Shown: positions 43,677-53,737 of the stretch, piece after piece
How the letters are laid out: each line of letters opens with the position of its first letter
Numbering within the stretch: position 1 is the first letter of the stretch
Assembly: GCF_900155475.1 (NCBI RefSeq)
Contig: NZ_FXAM01000001.1
Coordinates: 3,110,881-3,174,880 of the forward strand
DNA: 64,000 bases
Source of the DNA: Methylomagnum ishizawai
Lineage (GTDB): Bacteria; Pseudomonadota; Gammaproteobacteria; Methylococcales; Methylococcaceae
Direction of reading: 5' to 3'
Notes under the pieces: generated by a model
The model's input: only the letters and a program-made list of their open reading frames with translations
What the model was told of the DNA's origin: nothing
The model's database searches: none
Made by a program: the position numbers and the translations under genes

Positions 43677-43904
43677 ATGCAGATTCACCTGGAATTGGAT
43701 ACCACCGGGCTGATGTGCCCCCTGCCCTTGCTCAAGCTCAAGAAAGCCCTGCAAACCCTACAGGGCGGCCAGACCGTGTTGGTTTTGGCGACCGACCCGG
43801 CCTCGGTGCTGGATTTCGGCGTGTTCCTGGAACAGGCCGGGCACGAACTGCTGGAGCGCAGCGAGGACACCGGGGTGTTCCGCTATCTGATACGCAAAGG
43901 CTGA
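43677..43904 (+). CDS. tusA: TusA-family sulfurtransferase
   Basis: A 75-residue small sulfur-carrier protein of the TusA/SirA family. The active cysteine is C14 in GLMCPLPLLKLKKAL, with the CPxP motif. In Escherichia coli TusA passes sulfur from IscS toward tRNA 2-thiouridine, and other members work in sulfur oxidation. The presence of an orphan soxZ elsewhere in the window makes a sulfur-metabolism role conceivable but unproven. ATG at 43677 is chosen for the typical length. Confidence 0.85.
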   Translation: MQIHLELDTTGLMCPLPLLKLKKALQTLQGGQTVLVLATDPASVLDFGVFLEQAGHELLERSEDTGVFRYLIRKG

Positions 43905-43913
43905 AGCCGGGAT

Positions 43914-44570
43914 TCAGCCACGCAGGCCGATGACCGGCCAGCCCCGTTCCTGGGCATGGCGGGCCAAGTTCGGATCCGGGTCCACCGCCACCGGATGCTC
44001 AACCCGTTCCAATAGCGGCAAATCGTTGTGGGAATCGCTATAGAACCAGCTTCCCGCCCAATCCCGCCCCGTTTCCGCCAGCCATTCCTCCAACCGCGCC
44101 ACCTTGCCCGCCTGGAAACAGGGCGTGCCCTCGAAACGCCCGGTATAGCGCCCATCCCGGAATTCCGGCGTGGTGGCGATCAGGTGTTCGATGCCGTACA
44201 AACGGGCGATGGGCTCGGTTACGAAGCGGTTGGTGGCGGTGACGATCATGGGCAGGTCGCCCGCCGCCCGGTGCTTTTCGACCAAGGCCCGCGCCGCCGG
44301 CAACAGGATCGGCCCGATTTTAGCCTCGACGAATTCCTCCCGCCAGCGATACAGGGTCGAAGGCTCGTGCCGGGCCAAGGGGGCCAGCGCGAACGCCAAA
44401 AACCGGGCGATATCCAAACACCCTTGTTTATAGTCCTCATAGAAACGGGCGTTGGCGGTTTCGTATTCCTGGGCATCGACGATGCCGCGCTCAACCAGGA
44501 ACTGGCCCCACAGATAATCGCTGTCACCCGCGATCAAGGTGTTATCGAGATCGAATATTGCCAGACTCAC
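43914..44570 (-). CDS. HAD-superfamily (IB) phosphatase
   Basis: A 218-residue phosphatase of the SerB-like HAD-IB group. The nucleophile motif is FDLDNTLIAGDSD at 5-17, the third motif VEKHRAAGDLPMIVTATNRF and the metal motif YSDSHNDLPLLE near residue 180. Such enzymes dephosphorylate small molecules, including phosphoserine and lysophospholipids. The substrate here is unknown. It is convergent with tusA (9 bases between stops). Confidence 0.88.
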   Translation of the reverse strand: MSLAIFDLDNTLIAGDSDYLWGQFLVERGIVDAQEYETANARFYEDYKQGCLDIARFLAFALAPLARHEPSTLYRWREEFVEAKIGPILLPAARALVEKHRAAGDLPMIVTATNRFVTEPIARLYGIEHLIATTPEFRDGRYTGRFEGTPCFQAGKVARLEEWLAETGRDWAGSWFYSDSHNDLPLLERVEHPVAVDPDPNLARHAQERGWPVIGLRG

Positions 44571-44746
44571 GAGATTCCTTTAAATTCCAAGATGACGGTA
44601 AGAAGAAAACCGTCAGCGGCCCGCCCCGATGGCCTGGGTGGCCGCAGCCGGATCCAACCGGCGCTAACGCCGGACCGAAACCGTAACACCGCCGGACAAA
44701 ACAGGCGGATTATACACCAGCCACCAACCAGGATGCGCCCCCTGTC

Positions 44747-45286
44747 ATGATCGACCCGGATGGCTACCGCCTCAACGTAGGCATCATCTTATGCAACGAC
44801 GAGGGCCGTGTATTCTGGGCGCGGCGGTTGGGGATGCGTTCCTGGCAATTTCCCCAGGGCGGCATCAAATTCAACGAAGACCCGCAATCCGCCATGTATC
44901 GGGAATTGTACGAGGAAGTCGGACTGCGCTACCGCGACGTGAAGATCATCGCCCGCACCCGCGATTGGCTGCGCTACGACCTCCCCGAGCGCTATATCCG
45001 CAAGCATTCCTATCCGCTGTGCATCGGCCAGAAGCAACTCTGGTTCATGCTCCGCCTCCGTGCCAGCGAATCCCGCATCCGCCTCAACCGCACCGCCAAG
45101 CCCGAATTCGACCATTGGTGCTGGGTCGATTATTGGTATCCGGTCAGCGATGTGGTCTATTTCAAACGGCAGGTCTACCGCCAAGCGCTGACCGAACTCG
45201 GCAACCATCTGGCCCCCGGCAAACCCGCCCGCGCCCCCGCCGCGCCCCTGCCCACCGGTCCCCGGATCGTGGTCCAGGAAGGCTGA
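44747..45286 (+). CDS. rppH: RNA pyrophosphohydrolase
   Basis: Removes pyrophosphate from mRNA 5' ends, the trigger for RNase E-dependent decay. The 179 residues contain the NUDIX box [20 protein letters not shown] (38-57) and family markers [16 protein letters not shown] and the [21 protein letters not shown]-terminal stretch typical of RppH. It begins 176 bases from the divergent HAD gene; the shared gap contains two short hairpins (GACGGT..ACCGTC at about 44593, CCGGCGCTAACGCCGG at about 44658). Confidence 0.96.
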   Translation: MIDPDGYRLNVGIILCNDEGRVFWARRLGMRSWQFPQGGIKFNEDPQSAMYRELYEEVGLRYRDVKIIARTRDWLRYDLPERYIRKHSYPLCIGQKQLWFMLRLRASESRIRLNRTAKPEFDHWCWVDYWYPVSDVVYFKRQVYRQALTELGNHLAPGKPARAPAAPLPTGPRIVVQEG

Positions 45287-45295
45287 GCCGTCCCT

Positions 45296-46135
45296 TCAAT
45301 AGCCCCGCGACGAGAAGTCCAAACCCTCGGGAATGTCCCGGCCCCGCCCCAGCGTGGTCTCGATGCCGCCATCGGGACGGAGTTCGATCCAGCGATAGCC
45401 GGGCGGCAGCGCGTCCAGCGCGAAATCCACTTGCAGCGGCTTGAACTGGAAACAGGTCGAAGGCGTGGCGATCATGCGGATGCCTTGGTGCATCCGGTCG
45501 ATGGCTTGGTGGACATGGCCGCATACCACCACCCGCACCCGTGGATGCGCCGCCAACAGCCCGAACAAGCGGTCGGCGTCCTCCAACACCATGGTGTCCA
45601 TCCAAGCGCTGCCACTGGGCACGGCGTGATGATGCAGGGCGATCAAGGCATGGCGCTCCGGGTACTGCCCGAGCAGGCTTTCCAGGAGGCGCAATTGCTT
45701 CCCGCCGAGACGGCCAAAGGGCAAGCGCGGGATGGTGCTGTCCAGGCAGATGATTTGCCAGCCGCCCACGACGAAGCTGGATTGGAACAACACCCGGTCG
45801 CCGACCAGATGTTCCTCGATGAGTTCGGGATCGTCATGGTTGCCGGGCAGGCAATAGGCCGGGCAAGGCAAGGCCCGCAAACGCTCCCGCAAGCGCCGGT
45901 AGGCCGAGGGCACCGGGTCTTGCACCAAATCGCCGGTCAGCAGGACCACGTCCGGGGATGGACCCGACGCCAAGGCGGCGCGGAGGGTATCGACGAAACT
46001 TTGGTCGGTATCCACGCCCAGCATACGCTCCCCGGCCCCGGCCAGGAAATGCAGGTCGGTGAGATGCAACAGGCGGAGGTTCCCCGGCGGTTTCGGGGCG
46101 CTGGCCGGGGCGGCAGGCGGCGAAAGGTCGGTCAT
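45296..46135 (-). CDS. cpdA: 3',5'-cyclic-AMP phosphodiesterase
   Basis: Hydrolyses cAMP to AMP. The 279-residue calcineurin-like metallophosphoesterase shows all metal motifs: LTDLHF (24-29), GDLVQD, GNHDD, the ALHHHAVP histidines and GHVHQ. The order and spacing match CpdA. In this window it sits among three proteins with cyclic-nucleotide-binding (CNB) or HD-type signalling domains, which supports active cyclic-nucleotide signalling. It converges with rppH (9 bases between stops). Confidence 0.93.
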   Translation of the reverse strand: MTDLSPPAAPASAPKPPGNLRLLHLTDLHFLAGAGERMLGVDTDQSFVDTLRAALASGPSPDVVLLTGDLVQDPVPSAYRRLRERLRALPCPAYCLPGNHDDPELIEEHLVGDRVLFQSSFVVGGWQIICLDSTIPRLPFGRLGGKQLRLLESLLGQYPERHALIALHHHAVPSGSAWMDTMVLEDADRLFGLLAAHPRVRVVVCGHVHQAIDRMHQGIRMIATPSTCFQFKPLQVDFALDALPPGYRWIELRPDGGIETTLGRGRDIPEGLDFSSRGY

Positions 46136-46266
46136 CGGACTGGTCCCGTTAGGGTGGCTCGTGGGTAATTGTCGCCGCCGCGCCCTGAAGGAAGCGCCGC
46201 GCCGCCGCTATTGTATCTGGTTTGTATCCGGCCTTGCCGCGGCGGCCCGGAACCCGCGCCGCCCGC

Positions 46267-46791
46267 CTAGAACCTCAGGAGGGAATGCACCGGATACCCC
46301 GCCAGCTTCTCCCGCCCGCCCAAAGCCTCTAGTTCGACCACGAACCCCAGGGCCACGACCTCGGCCCCCAGGGATTCGATCAATCCGCAACTGGCCTGGG
46401 CAGTGCCGCCGGTGGCGAGCAAGTCGTCGATCAACAACACCTTGTCGCCCGGCCCCACGGCGTCGATGTGGGCTTCCAGGGAGGCCGAGCCATATTCGAG
46501 GTCGTAGCTGACGCTCTGGACGTTATAAGGCAACTTGCCGGGCTTGCGCAAAGGCACGAAACCCACGCCCAGTTCCCAGGCCGCCAAGGCACCGAAGATG
46601 AAACCCCGCGCCTCCATCCCGGCCACCGCCGTGATGTCCCGCCCCAGGAAGGGATGCAGCAGATGATGCACCGCCAAACGCAGGCTGGCCGGGTCTTTCA
46701 CCAAGGGCGTGATGTCTTTGAACAGGATGCCGGGTTTGGGAAAATCCGGGATATCCCGGACCTTGGCCTTGAGCGATTCGACCGGGTTCAT
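46267..46791 (-). CDS. apt: Adenine phosphoribosyltransferase
   Basis: Salvages adenine to AMP using PRPP. With ATG at 46789-46791, which overlaps the dxs stop (ATGA), the protein has 174 residues, the usual length. The type-I PRTase PRPP-binding motif is [14 protein letters not shown]. An upstream in-frame extension runs into dxs and is rejected. It is the last gene of the xseB-ispA-dxs-apt operon. Confidence 0.95.
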   Translation of the reverse strand: MNPVESLKAKVRDIPDFPKPGILFKDITPLVKDPASLRLAVHHLLHPFLGRDITAVAGMEARGFIFGALAAWELGVGFVPLRKPGKLPYNVQSVSYDLEYGSASLEAHIDAVGPGDKVLLIDDLLATGGTAQASCGLIESLGAEVVALGFVVELEALGGREKLAGYPVHSLLRF

Positions 46792-48707
46792 GCGCGTTGC
46801 TTCCCGGCGGCGATACGCGGTATGGCCTGCGCTTCGGGCATGGCTTTTTGGCGGAAGCCGTCGATGGCCGCGAAGATTCCGGCGGCGTCGAGGCCGCATT
46901 CGGCCAGGAGTTCCTCGCGGGTGCCCTGCTCGACGAAGTAATCGGGCAATCCCAGGTTCAATACTGGGTTGCGGCGTAGCCGGGCGTTCAGTAATTCGTT
47001 GACGCCACTGCCCGCCCCACCCGCGATGACGTTCTCCTCGACCGTGACGATAAGCTCGTGGCTGTCGGCCAGCTTGAGGATCAAGTCCTCGTCCAGGGGT
47101 TTGGCGAAACGCATATTGACCACGGTCGCGCCCAGCTTTTCGCCCGCCTCGACCGCCGGGGCCACCAGGCTGCCGAACGCCAGGACGGCGATGCGGGAGC
47201 CTTCGCGGCGGACCTCGGCCTTGCCGATGGGCAGGGCGGTCATCTCCTCGCGCACCTCGACCCCGCCACCCTTGCCGCGCGGGTAGCGCACCGCCGCCGG
47301 GCCGTTATGCTTGAAGCCGGTGTAGAGCATTTGCCGGCATTCGTTCTCGTCGGCGGGGGCCATCACCACCATGCCGGGCAAACAGCGCAGATAGCTCAGG
47401 TCGAAACTGCCCGCGTGGGTGGGACCATCGGGGCCGACCAAACCGGCCCGGTCGATGGCGAACAGCACCGGCAGTTTTTGCAACACCACATCGTGGATCA
47501 ACTGGTCGTAGGCGCGTTGCAGGAAGGTGGAATAAATCGCCACCACCGGCTTATACCCCTCGCACGCCTGTCCCGCCGCCAAGGTCACGGCGTGCTGCTC
47601 GGCGATGCCCACGTCGAAATAGCGGTCGGGAAAGCGCCGCTCGAATTCGACCAGCCCGGACCCCTCGCGCATGGCCGGGGTGACACCCAGGAGCCTGCGG
47701 TCGCGCTCCGCCATATCGCACAGCCATTGGCCGAACACTTCCGTGTAGCTCGGCGTGCCCGGCTTGGCCTTGGGCAAATGGTCCTGGCTGGGGTCGAACA
47801 CGCCGACGCCGTGATAAGCCACCGGATCGCGCTCGGCGGGCGCGTAGCCCTTGCCCTTCTTGGTGACCACATGCAGGAATTGCGGCCCCGGCGTCTTGCG
47901 GAGGTTGCGCAGGGTGGTGATGAGGGTGTCGAGGTCGTGGCCGTCGATGGGGCCGATATAGTTGAAGCCCAGTTCCTCGAACAGCGTGCCCGGCGCCACC
48001 ATGCCCTTGACGTGTTCCTCGGCGCGGCGGGCCAATTCCCACACGCCCGGCATCCGGTGCTTCAGCAGTTCCTTGCCGCCCCGGCGCACGCTGGAATAGA
48101 AGTTGCCGGACAGGATTTTCGCCAAATAATTGTTGAGCGCCCCGACATTGGGCGAAATCGACATCTCATTGTCGTTGAGGATCACCAAGAGGTTGGCGTC
48201 GAGCGGACCGGCGTGGTTCATCGCCTCGAAAGCCATGCCGCCGGTCATGCCACCATCGCCGATGATGGCGACGGCGTGGGTGTCCTTCTTGTCCAGGGAA
48301 GCGGCAATCGCCATCCCCAGCGCGGCGCTGATGGAGGTGCTGGAATGGCCCACGCCGAAACAGTCGTAGGGGCTTTCATCGCGGTTGGGGAAGGCCGAGA
48401 GACCGTCCTTCTTGCGGATGCTGGGCAGGCGCTCGCGGCGTCCGGTGAGGATTTTGTGCGGATAGGCCTGGTGCCCCACATCCCAAACCAGCTTGTCCTC
48501 CGGCGTGTTGAAGACATAGTGCAAGGCGATGGTCAATTCCACCGTACCCAACCCCGCCGCCAGATGCCCGCCGGACTGGCTCACGCTGTGCAGCAGGAAA
48601 GCCCGCACCTCTTCCGCCAAACGCGGCAATTGGTCTTCCGGGAGGTTGCGGAGATCGGCGGGTCCGGTGATGGAGGGGAGCAAGGAATAGCTGTTCGGAT
48701 GATTCAT
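46788..48707 (-). CDS. dxs: 1-deoxy-D-xylulose-5-phosphate synthase
   Basis: Condenses pyruvate and glyceraldehyde 3-phosphate, the first step of the MEP isoprenoid pathway; thiamine pyrophosphate is the cofactor. The 639 residues contain the TPP motif [18 protein letters not shown] (about 150-167), LNDNEMSIS and the catalytic [16 protein letters not shown] segment. It lies between ispA and apt. The predicted thiamine-related sensor domain of the 19.6-kb kinase may be a coincidence. Confidence 0.97.
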   Translation of the reverse strand: MNHPNSYSLLPSITGPADLRNLPEDQLPRLAEEVRAFLLHSVSQSGGHLAAGLGTVELTIALHYVFNTPEDKLVWDVGHQAYPHKILTGRRERLPSIRKKDGLSAFPNRDESPYDCFGVGHSSTSISAALGMAIAASLDKKDTHAVAIIGDGGMTGGMAFEAMNHAGPLDANLLVILNDNEMSISPNVGALNNYLAKILSGNFYSSVRRGGKELLKHRMPGVWELARRAEEHVKGMVAPGTLFEELGFNYIGPIDGHDLDTLITTLRNLRKTPGPQFLHVVTKKGKGYAPAERDPVAYHGVGVFDPSQDHLPKAKPGTPSYTEVFGQWLCDMAERDRRLLGVTPAMREGSGLVEFERRFPDRYFDVGIAEQHAVTLAAGQACEGYKPVVAIYSTFLQRAYDQLIHDVVLQKLPVLFAIDRAGLVGPDGPTHAGSFDLSYLRCLPGMVVMAPADENECRQMLYTGFKHNGPAAVRYPRGKGGGVEVREEMTALPIGKAEVRREGSRIAVLAFGSLVAPAVEAGEKLGATVVNMRFAKPLDEDLILKLADSHELIVTVEENVIAGGAGSGVNELLNARLRRNPVLNLGLPDYFVEQGTREELLAECGLDAAGIFAAIDGFRQKAMPEAQAIPRIAAGKQRA

Positions 48708-48730
48708 GGGGAATTCTTAAGTCGGGAAAC

Positions 48731-48754
48731 GGGACCGGACGGAACGCCGGTCCC
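48731..48754. repeat. GGGACCGG/CCGGTCCC hairpin
   Basis: A perfect 8-bp inverted repeat with an eight-base loop in the 136-base gap between ispA and dxs. No T-run. May be an mRNA-stability or partial-termination hairpin within the operon. Confidence 0.5.
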
Positions 48755-48843
48755 AGGTGGGTCGCGGCGGCGGAAACAAGCTCGGGGCCATTATGGAACC
48801 GCGCCCCAGGGCTTTCAAGAAAGGCCGTTCCGCCGCCGTGGGC

Positions 48844-49746
48844 CTAGTTGCGGCGCTCGATGATGAACAGCGACAAGGCCCGCAGCAGGTCGGCTTCCGC
48901 GCCGAAACCGGCGAGGCTGGCCAGCGCCTCCTCGTGCAATTCCTGGGCTTTCTCCTTGGCCCCGTTCAGCCCCAGGAGGGCCGGATAATTCGGCTTGTTG
49001 TGATCGCGGTCCTTGCCCTGGGTCTTGCCGAGGGTCTGGGTGTCGCTCTCCTCGTCGAGGATATCGTCCTTGATCTGGAAAGCGAGGCCGATGCACTTGG
49101 CGTAATGGTCGAGTTTGTCGGCGGCGGCCTTGTCGTGCGGCACCTGGGCCAGGGTCGCCAGCTTGACGCTGGCCCGGATCAAGGCGCCGGTCTTGCGGAT
49201 GTGCATGTTTTCCAGGCTGGGGAGGTCCAAGGTAGTGCCCACCGCGTCCAGGTCGATGGCCTGCCCCCCGACCATGCCATAGGAACCGCTGGCGCTCGCC
49301 AGGGTTTCGATCATGGCGAGGCGGTTCTCCGCCGGAACCTGGAGGTTGGGATCGTGGGCCAGCACATGGAAGGCCAGCGCCTGCAAGCCATCCCCGGCCA
49401 GGATGGCGGTAGCCTCGTCGAAGGCGACATGGCAGGTCGGCTTGCCACGGCGCAGGGCATCGTCGTCCATGGCGGGCAAGTCGTCGTGGATCAGCGAATA
49501 GACGTGGATGAATTCCACCGCCGCGGCCGGGCCGTCCAACAGGTCCAAAGGCAAGTCCAAAGCGATCCCGGTGGCATAGGTCAACAAGGGCCGCAGCCGC
49601 TTGCCACCGCCCAGCGCGGAATAGCGCATGGCTTGGTGTAGCCGTTCCGGCATCCGGGTCGCGGCGGGGAGCCTCGCGTCCAGCGCGGCTTCGGCGCGGG
49701 TCTGGCAGGCCCGCATGAAATCTTGCAAAGCGTTCTCAGGATTCAT
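48844..49746 (-). CDS. ispA: Farnesyl diphosphate (polyprenyl) synthase
   Basis: A 300-residue trans-isoprenyl diphosphate synthase that extends isopentenyl units to geranyl/farnesyl diphosphate. The first aspartate-rich motif is HDDLPAMDDD (about 86-95) and the second is DDILDEESD (about 225-233). Its start overlaps the xseB stop by 11 bases, and dxs follows, the common xseB-ispA-dxs order. Confidence 0.96.
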   Translation of the reverse strand: MNPENALQDFMRACQTRAEAALDARLPAATRMPERLHQAMRYSALGGGKRLRPLLTYATGIALDLPLDLLDGPAAAVEFIHVYSLIHDDLPAMDDDALRRGKPTCHVAFDEATAILAGDGLQALAFHVLAHDPNLQVPAENRLAMIETLASASGSYGMVGGQAIDLDAVGTTLDLPSLENMHIRKTGALIRASVKLATLAQVPHDKAAADKLDHYAKCIGLAFQIKDDILDEESDTQTLGKTQGKDRDHNKPNYPALLGLNGAKEKAQELHEEALASLAGFGAEADLLRALSLFIIERRN

Positions 49747-49966
49747 CGGTAAAGGGTTTCAGTAGGGGTTCGCCGTTCTTTTCCAGCAATACGCGGACTT
49801 TTTGTTCCGCTTCGCGCAGGGCGGCTTGGCTGGTGCGGGTGAGCTGCACGCCGCGCTCGAACAGCTTGAGGGCTTCTTCCAGGGGCAGGTCGCCCTGCTC
49901 CATGCGGTCCACCAGTTGTTCCAACTCGGCCAGGGATTCTTCGAAATTGGGGGCTTTTTTCGCCAT
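49736..49966 (-). CDS. xseB: Exodeoxyribonuclease VII small subunit
   Basis: Small subunit of the XseAB single-strand nuclease. ATG at 49964-49966 gives 76 residues (MAKKAPNFEESLAELEQLV), the normal size. An in-frame ATG four codons upstream is an alternative. The helical coiled-coil pattern (LEQLVDRMEQGDLPLEEALKLFERG) is the family's. First gene of xseB-ispA-dxs-apt; no strong ribosome-binding site is visible. Confidence 0.93.
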   Translation of the reverse strand: MAKKAPNFEESLAELEQLVDRMEQGDLPLEEALKLFERGVQLTRTSQAALREAEQKVRVLLEKNGEPLLKPFTDES

Positions 49967-50484
49967 GGTCCGGGGCATTGCGGCGCGGTGGTCGGTGTAG
50001 GGCGGTATTATCACAAATGTTGGTACTTGAGAAAAACACTGGGATTTAGGCCGGGCGGCGTCCCGATCCGATATGGGCATGGCGCGGTTCCCGGCTCTGC
50101 CGCGCCGGGCCGGAACAGGCGATGCCAATCGGGTCCTCCAGGAGGACGATAGCCACCCAACATGGGTCAGCTCCCAAGTCCGGTCGAACAGTTTCAACTA
50201 TCATGTCCGCCTCAGCCGCAGCCATATCGTACCGCCTCCAGACCGGGAGGATTCGTCATGGCCAAAGTCGCCGGCAGTTGCCGTAACCATCCGCACGGCG
50301 GATGGAAACACACGAAAAGGAACCAGCGCCCAGGGAACTCCTGGACGGTCCGGTGTCGCCTTCCGCGCCGGGCGTGGTTTATACGAAAATTACTGACAGC
50401 GGAACCCAGTGGGTCGGCCCATTGCGGCAATTCGACAGAGAATAAACCGCTTGACCTCCTCGACTTTAATACTCTCCGAATACC
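49967..50484. other. AT-richer intergenic region between xseB and the zinc-ribbon gene
   Basis: About 520 bases with no convincing gene. Several short open frames cross it in both directions but none has a recognisable protein or a consistent coding signal. An open frame from 50260 does have a plausible ribosome-binding site (GGGAGG) but its translation is basic and featureless. The GC content is lower than the flanks, suggesting the zinc-ribbon gene and this gap may be acquired DNA. No terminator or promoter is clear. Confidence 0.4.
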
Positions 50485-50880
50485 ATGCCTGTTAGAAAAA
50501 AAACCTTTTCGTGCGGCCACAACGGCAAAGGGAGATTCTGTCATCGCTGCGCCAGCGAAGAGCAGCGGAAGCACGCGATGCTCCAAGCGAAAACCCAGCG
50601 CATCCAGCGGCTTGCGCAAGCCCCGATCCCGCTCGACGATCTGCCTCCCGAAATCGCGGAAAAAACCCTCGAAATGATCGCATCACTGCAACACGGCGCT
50701 TCTTATATGGATTTCATGGGGAAGCGGATGAAGAATATGGGACAACGCCATATCATCTCCATCCCCATCGGGCGTAGATACCGTTTAATCTGCAAGGACG
50801 ACCATGGCCCTCTGGAGTTCATCGAAGCCATATCCCATGAAGAATATAATAACCGTTTATCCGGTAACGGCTGGGTTTGA
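50485..50880 (+). CDS. Zinc-ribbon protein with a RelE/ParE-like C-terminal region
   Basis: A 131-residue protein with two parts. The N-terminus has C10, H12, C19 and C22 arranged as C-x-H-x6-C-x2-C, a zinc-knuckle pattern. The C-terminus (about 85-125) contains RHIISIPIGRRYRLICKDDH and EFIEAISHEEYN, resembling the beta-strand core of RelE/ParE-type toxins. No antitoxin gene is adjacent, so this may be a fused or solitary toxin relative, or an unrelated zinc protein. No strong ribosome-binding site is visible. Confidence 0.6.
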   Translation: MPVRKKTFSCGHNGKGRFCHRCASEEQRKHAMLQAKTQRIQRLAQAPIPLDDLPPEIAEKTLEMIASLQHGASYMDFMGKRMKNMGQRHIISIPIGRRYRLICKDDHGPLEFIEAISHEEYNNRLSGNGWV

Positions 50881-50910
50881 GATTCCAGCCTCAATCCCCA
50901 ACCCATAGCC

Positions 50911-51762
50911 ATGCCCAAACTCACCATTACCCACCATGATCGCGACAGCGCCGGACTCACCTACGTCTACCCGGTGATATCGCGCCGCTCGGGCGGGCTG
51001 TCCATCGGCGTCAACCTCAACCCCAACCACGCCTGCAACTGGCGTTGCGTCTATTGCCAAGTCCCGGACCTCGTCCGGGGTTCCGCCCCCGCCATCGACC
51101 TGTTCCAACTGGAAGACGAATTGACCGGACTCCTCGCAGACGCCCTGCATGGCGATTTCTACCAGCGCTATGAATTGCCGGAAGACCAGCGCGTCATCCG
51201 CGATATCGCTCTTTCCGGCAACGGCGAACCCACTAGTTGCCGCGAATTCGCCGCCGTGGCCGGGATCGTCGGCCAGGTCTGCGCCGAATTCGACCTGTTC
51301 GGGACGATCAAGCTGGTCCTCATCAGCAACGGTAGCCTGATGGCGAAACCCGCAGTCCAGCGCGGCGTGGCGCATTGGTCGGAGCTGGGCGGCGAGGTCT
51401 GGTTCAAGCTGGACCGCGCCACGGCGGACGGCATCCGCCGCGTCAACAGCGTGAATCTGACGCCGGCAGCCGTGTTGCGGCACCTCGAAATCTCGGCCCG
51501 CTTGTGCCGGACTTGGCTACAAAGCTGCTGGTTCGCCTGGGACGGCGCGGCTCCCGGCGCGGACGAACAGCGGGCTTATCTGGATTTATTGGCGGAAATC
51601 CGGCAGCGGGACATTCCCGTCGGGGGCGTGCTGCTGTACGGGCTGGCGCGGCCCTCCATGCAGGCGGAAGCGCCGCGCCTCTCGGCCTTGCCGCCCGGAT
51701 GGCTGGAAGATTTCGGCGGGCGGATCGAGGCGGCGGGGTTCGCGGTCAAGGTGAGCGGATAG
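50911..51762 (+). CDS. Radical SAM protein
   Basis: A 283-residue radical S-adenosylmethionine enzyme with the cluster motif CNWRCVYC (about 44-51, C-x3-C-x2-C). Downstream conserved SAM-binding strands such as ALSGNGEPTS follow. The substrate is unknown; the length and NHACNWRCVYCQ resemble the wider class of small radical SAM proteins with no SPASM or second cluster. It follows the zinc-ribbon gene by 30 bases and may share its transcript. Confidence 0.85.
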   Translation: MPKLTITHHDRDSAGLTYVYPVISRRSGGLSIGVNLNPNHACNWRCVYCQVPDLVRGSAPAIDLFQLEDELTGLLADALHGDFYQRYELPEDQRVIRDIALSGNGEPTSCREFAAVAGIVGQVCAEFDLFGTIKLVLISNGSLMAKPAVQRGVAHWSELGGEVWFKLDRATADGIRRVNSVNLTPAAVLRHLEISARLCRTWLQSCWFAWDGAAPGADEQRAYLDLLAEIRQRDIPVGGVLLYGLARPSMQAEAPRLSALPPGWLEDFGGRIEAAGFAVKVSG

Positions 51763-51785
51763 CCACCCGTCCCGCGATACCGAAC

Positions 51786-53189
51786 TCAAGCGCCCACTTT
51801 GGCCAAAATATACGCCACGCAAGCCGTCAACTTCTTCGCATAGGGAATATGCAAAAACTCGTTCGGCCCATGGGCATTGCTCAACGGTCCCAACACCCCG
51901 GTAATCAGGAATTGCGCTTCGGGGAATTGCTGGCCCAGCATTCCCATGAACGGAATGCTCCCGCCCAGGCCGACATAGGCCGCGTCCTTGCCATAGAAAA
52001 TCCCGGAAGCTTCCTGGGTCGCCTGTTCCAGCCAAGGAGCCAGGGCGGGCGCGTTCCAGCCGGTGCCGGATTGGTCGAATTCGACCGAGATTTCCGCATC
52101 ATAGGGCGGGTCGGCGGTCAGCGCGGCGCGGATCGCGGCTTCGGCTTCGAGGCCATCCACCGTCGGCGGCAGGCGGATCGACAACTTGAAGGCGGTATGC
52201 GAACGCAGGATGTTCCCGGCGGAATGGATGGGCGGCATCCCGGCCTGCCCGACCACGCACAGGGTCGGACGCCAGGTATTGTTGAGCAGTAATTCAGCCC
52301 CGTCGGCGCTGACCGGACACAACCCCGGCACCACCTTGAAGCTGCCGCGGATACCCTCGACGCCGATGATCTCCGCCGCCGCCGCCGCCTGCTGGCGGCG
52401 CTGCTCGGGGATTTCGGCCAGCAGCGCCGGGATGCGGCTCGCGCCGGTCACGGGGTCTTCCAGCCGGTCTAGGAGCTGGCGCATGATCCGCATCGACGAG
52501 GGCACGATGCCGCTGGCGATGCCGGAATGGGCGGTTTCCTCCAATACCTTCACATCGACCACGCCATTGACCACGCCGCGCAGCGAGGTGGTGGACCACA
52601 GCCGTTCGTAATCCCCGGCCCCGGAATCGAGGGCGATGACCAAATCCGGGGTGTCGATGATGCCACCGTAGGCGTCGAGATAGGCGGGCAAATCGGGCGA
52701 ACCGCTTTCCTCGGAGAATTCGATCAGGATGACGATGCGCGGCAAAGCCACGCCCGCCAGCGCCCGCAGCGCCGCCACGGCGGCGAACAGCGCATAGCCG
52801 TCGTCGGCCCCGCCCCGGCCATAGAGCTTGTCTTCGCGCAGGACCGGCGTCCACGGACCCAAGCCCTGGCTCCAGCCTTCCATTTCCGGCTGCTTGTCGA
52901 GATGGCCGTAGATCAACACGGTTTTATCGAGGGTGCCGGGAACTTCCAGCAGGATCAAGGGCGTGCGGCCCGGCAGATGGGTATCGTGCAGGATCGCGCC
53001 GGGCAGGGGGTGGGCGGCGAGCCAATCCAGGGCGAGGCGGCGGGCGGCTTCCATATGGCCGTGCGCGGCCCAATCGGGATCGAAATGCGGGGATTTATTG
53101 GGAATCTTGATGTATTCGGCCAGGGTGGGCACGATTTCGCGGTCCCAGAACCCGGCAATGTTGGCATACAGCGTATCGGTGGCGATCAT
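51786..53189 (-). CDS. M20 family metallopeptidase
   Basis: A 467-residue zinc exopeptidase of the M20 family. The start ATG 53187-53189 has GAGGAAAA upstream. Metal-site motifs are visible: LIYGHLDKQPEM (about 92-103), GRGGADDGY, and the EESGSPD catalytic-base region. The C-terminus ends VYVGLGGSIPF-like and PNEFLHIPY. Members cleave dipeptides or N-acyl amino acids; the exact substrate is not readable. It is convergent with the radical SAM gene. Confidence 0.9.
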   Translation of the reverse strand: MIATDTLYANIAGFWDREIVPTLAEYIKIPNKSPHFDPDWAAHGHMEAARRLALDWLAAHPLPGAILHDTHLPGRTPLILLEVPGTLDKTVLIYGHLDKQPEMEGWSQGLGPWTPVLREDKLYGRGGADDGYALFAAVAALRALAGVALPRIVILIEFSEESGSPDLPAYLDAYGGIIDTPDLVIALDSGAGDYERLWSTTSLRGVVNGVVDVKVLEETAHSGIASGIVPSSMRIMRQLLDRLEDPVTGASRIPALLAEIPEQRRQQAAAAAEIIGVEGIRGSFKVVPGLCPVSADGAELLLNNTWRPTLCVVGQAGMPPIHSAGNILRSHTAFKLSIRLPPTVDGLEAEAAIRAALTADPPYDAEISVEFDQSGTGWNAPALAPWLEQATQEASGIFYGKDAAYVGLGGSIPFMGMLGQQFPEAQFLITGVLGPLSNAHGPNEFLHIPYAKKLTACVAYILAKVGA

Positions 53190-53350
53190 GGCTCGGATTT
53201 TCCTCTCAACGACGGCGCGGCTAGTATTCCGCAAATCCCACCGGCCCGGCCACATCCCCGTGATTCCAAGCAGCGCCATCGATATCTACGGCGTCCGGTC
53301 CACCGTGTCCTGGCCGCCGCAGGGGCGGTTGCCGAGGCAATCGATAAGCG

Positions 53351-53737
53351 CTATTGATCCAGCACCATCACCCCATCCATTTCCACCCCCGCCCCCCGTG
53401 GCAAAGCCGCCACGCCTAGCGCCGCCCGCGCCGGATACGGCTGGACGAAATAGCCCGCCATGATCTCGTTCACCAGGGCGAAATGGCCGAGGTCGGTCAA
53501 AAAGATGTTGAGCTTCACCACGTCCTGCAAACTCCCACCCGCGGCTTCCGCCACCGCCTTGAGATTGTCGAACACCCGGCGGATTTGAGCATCCATACCG
53601 CCCTCGACCAGGGTCATGGTGGCGGGATCGAGCGGGATTTGCCCGGACAGGTACACGGTATTGCCGACCTTCACGGCTTGGGAATAGGTGCCGATGGCCT
53701 GGGGGGCGAGTTCAGTCTGAATGATTTGTTTTGCCAT
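53351..53737 (-). CDS. ridA: RidA family reactive-intermediate deaminase
   Basis: A 128-residue protein that hydrolyses reactive enamines and imines formed by pyridoxal-phosphate enzymes. The conserved Arg is present in [16 protein letters not shown]. The start overlaps the spoT stop by 26 bases, as in the common rpoZ-spoT-ridA order, so it is translated as part of that operon. Confidence 0.95.
   Translation of the reverse strand: MAKQIIQTELAPQAIGTYSQAVKVGNTVYLSGQIPLDPATMTLVEGGMDAQIRRVFDNLKAVAEAAGGSLQDVVKLNIFLTDLGHFALVNEIMAGYFVQPYPARAALGVAALPRGAGVEMDGVMVLDQ

Noticed and set aside
47058-48863. A 601-codon open frame opposite dxs
   Set aside because: Antisense frame without domain; dxs motifs are decisive for the minus strand.
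50162-50677. Possible 171-codon gene upstream of the zinc-ribbon gene
   Set aside because: It overlaps the zinc-ribbon gene in another frame and its translation is basic and featureless, although one internal ATG has a fair ribosome-binding site.
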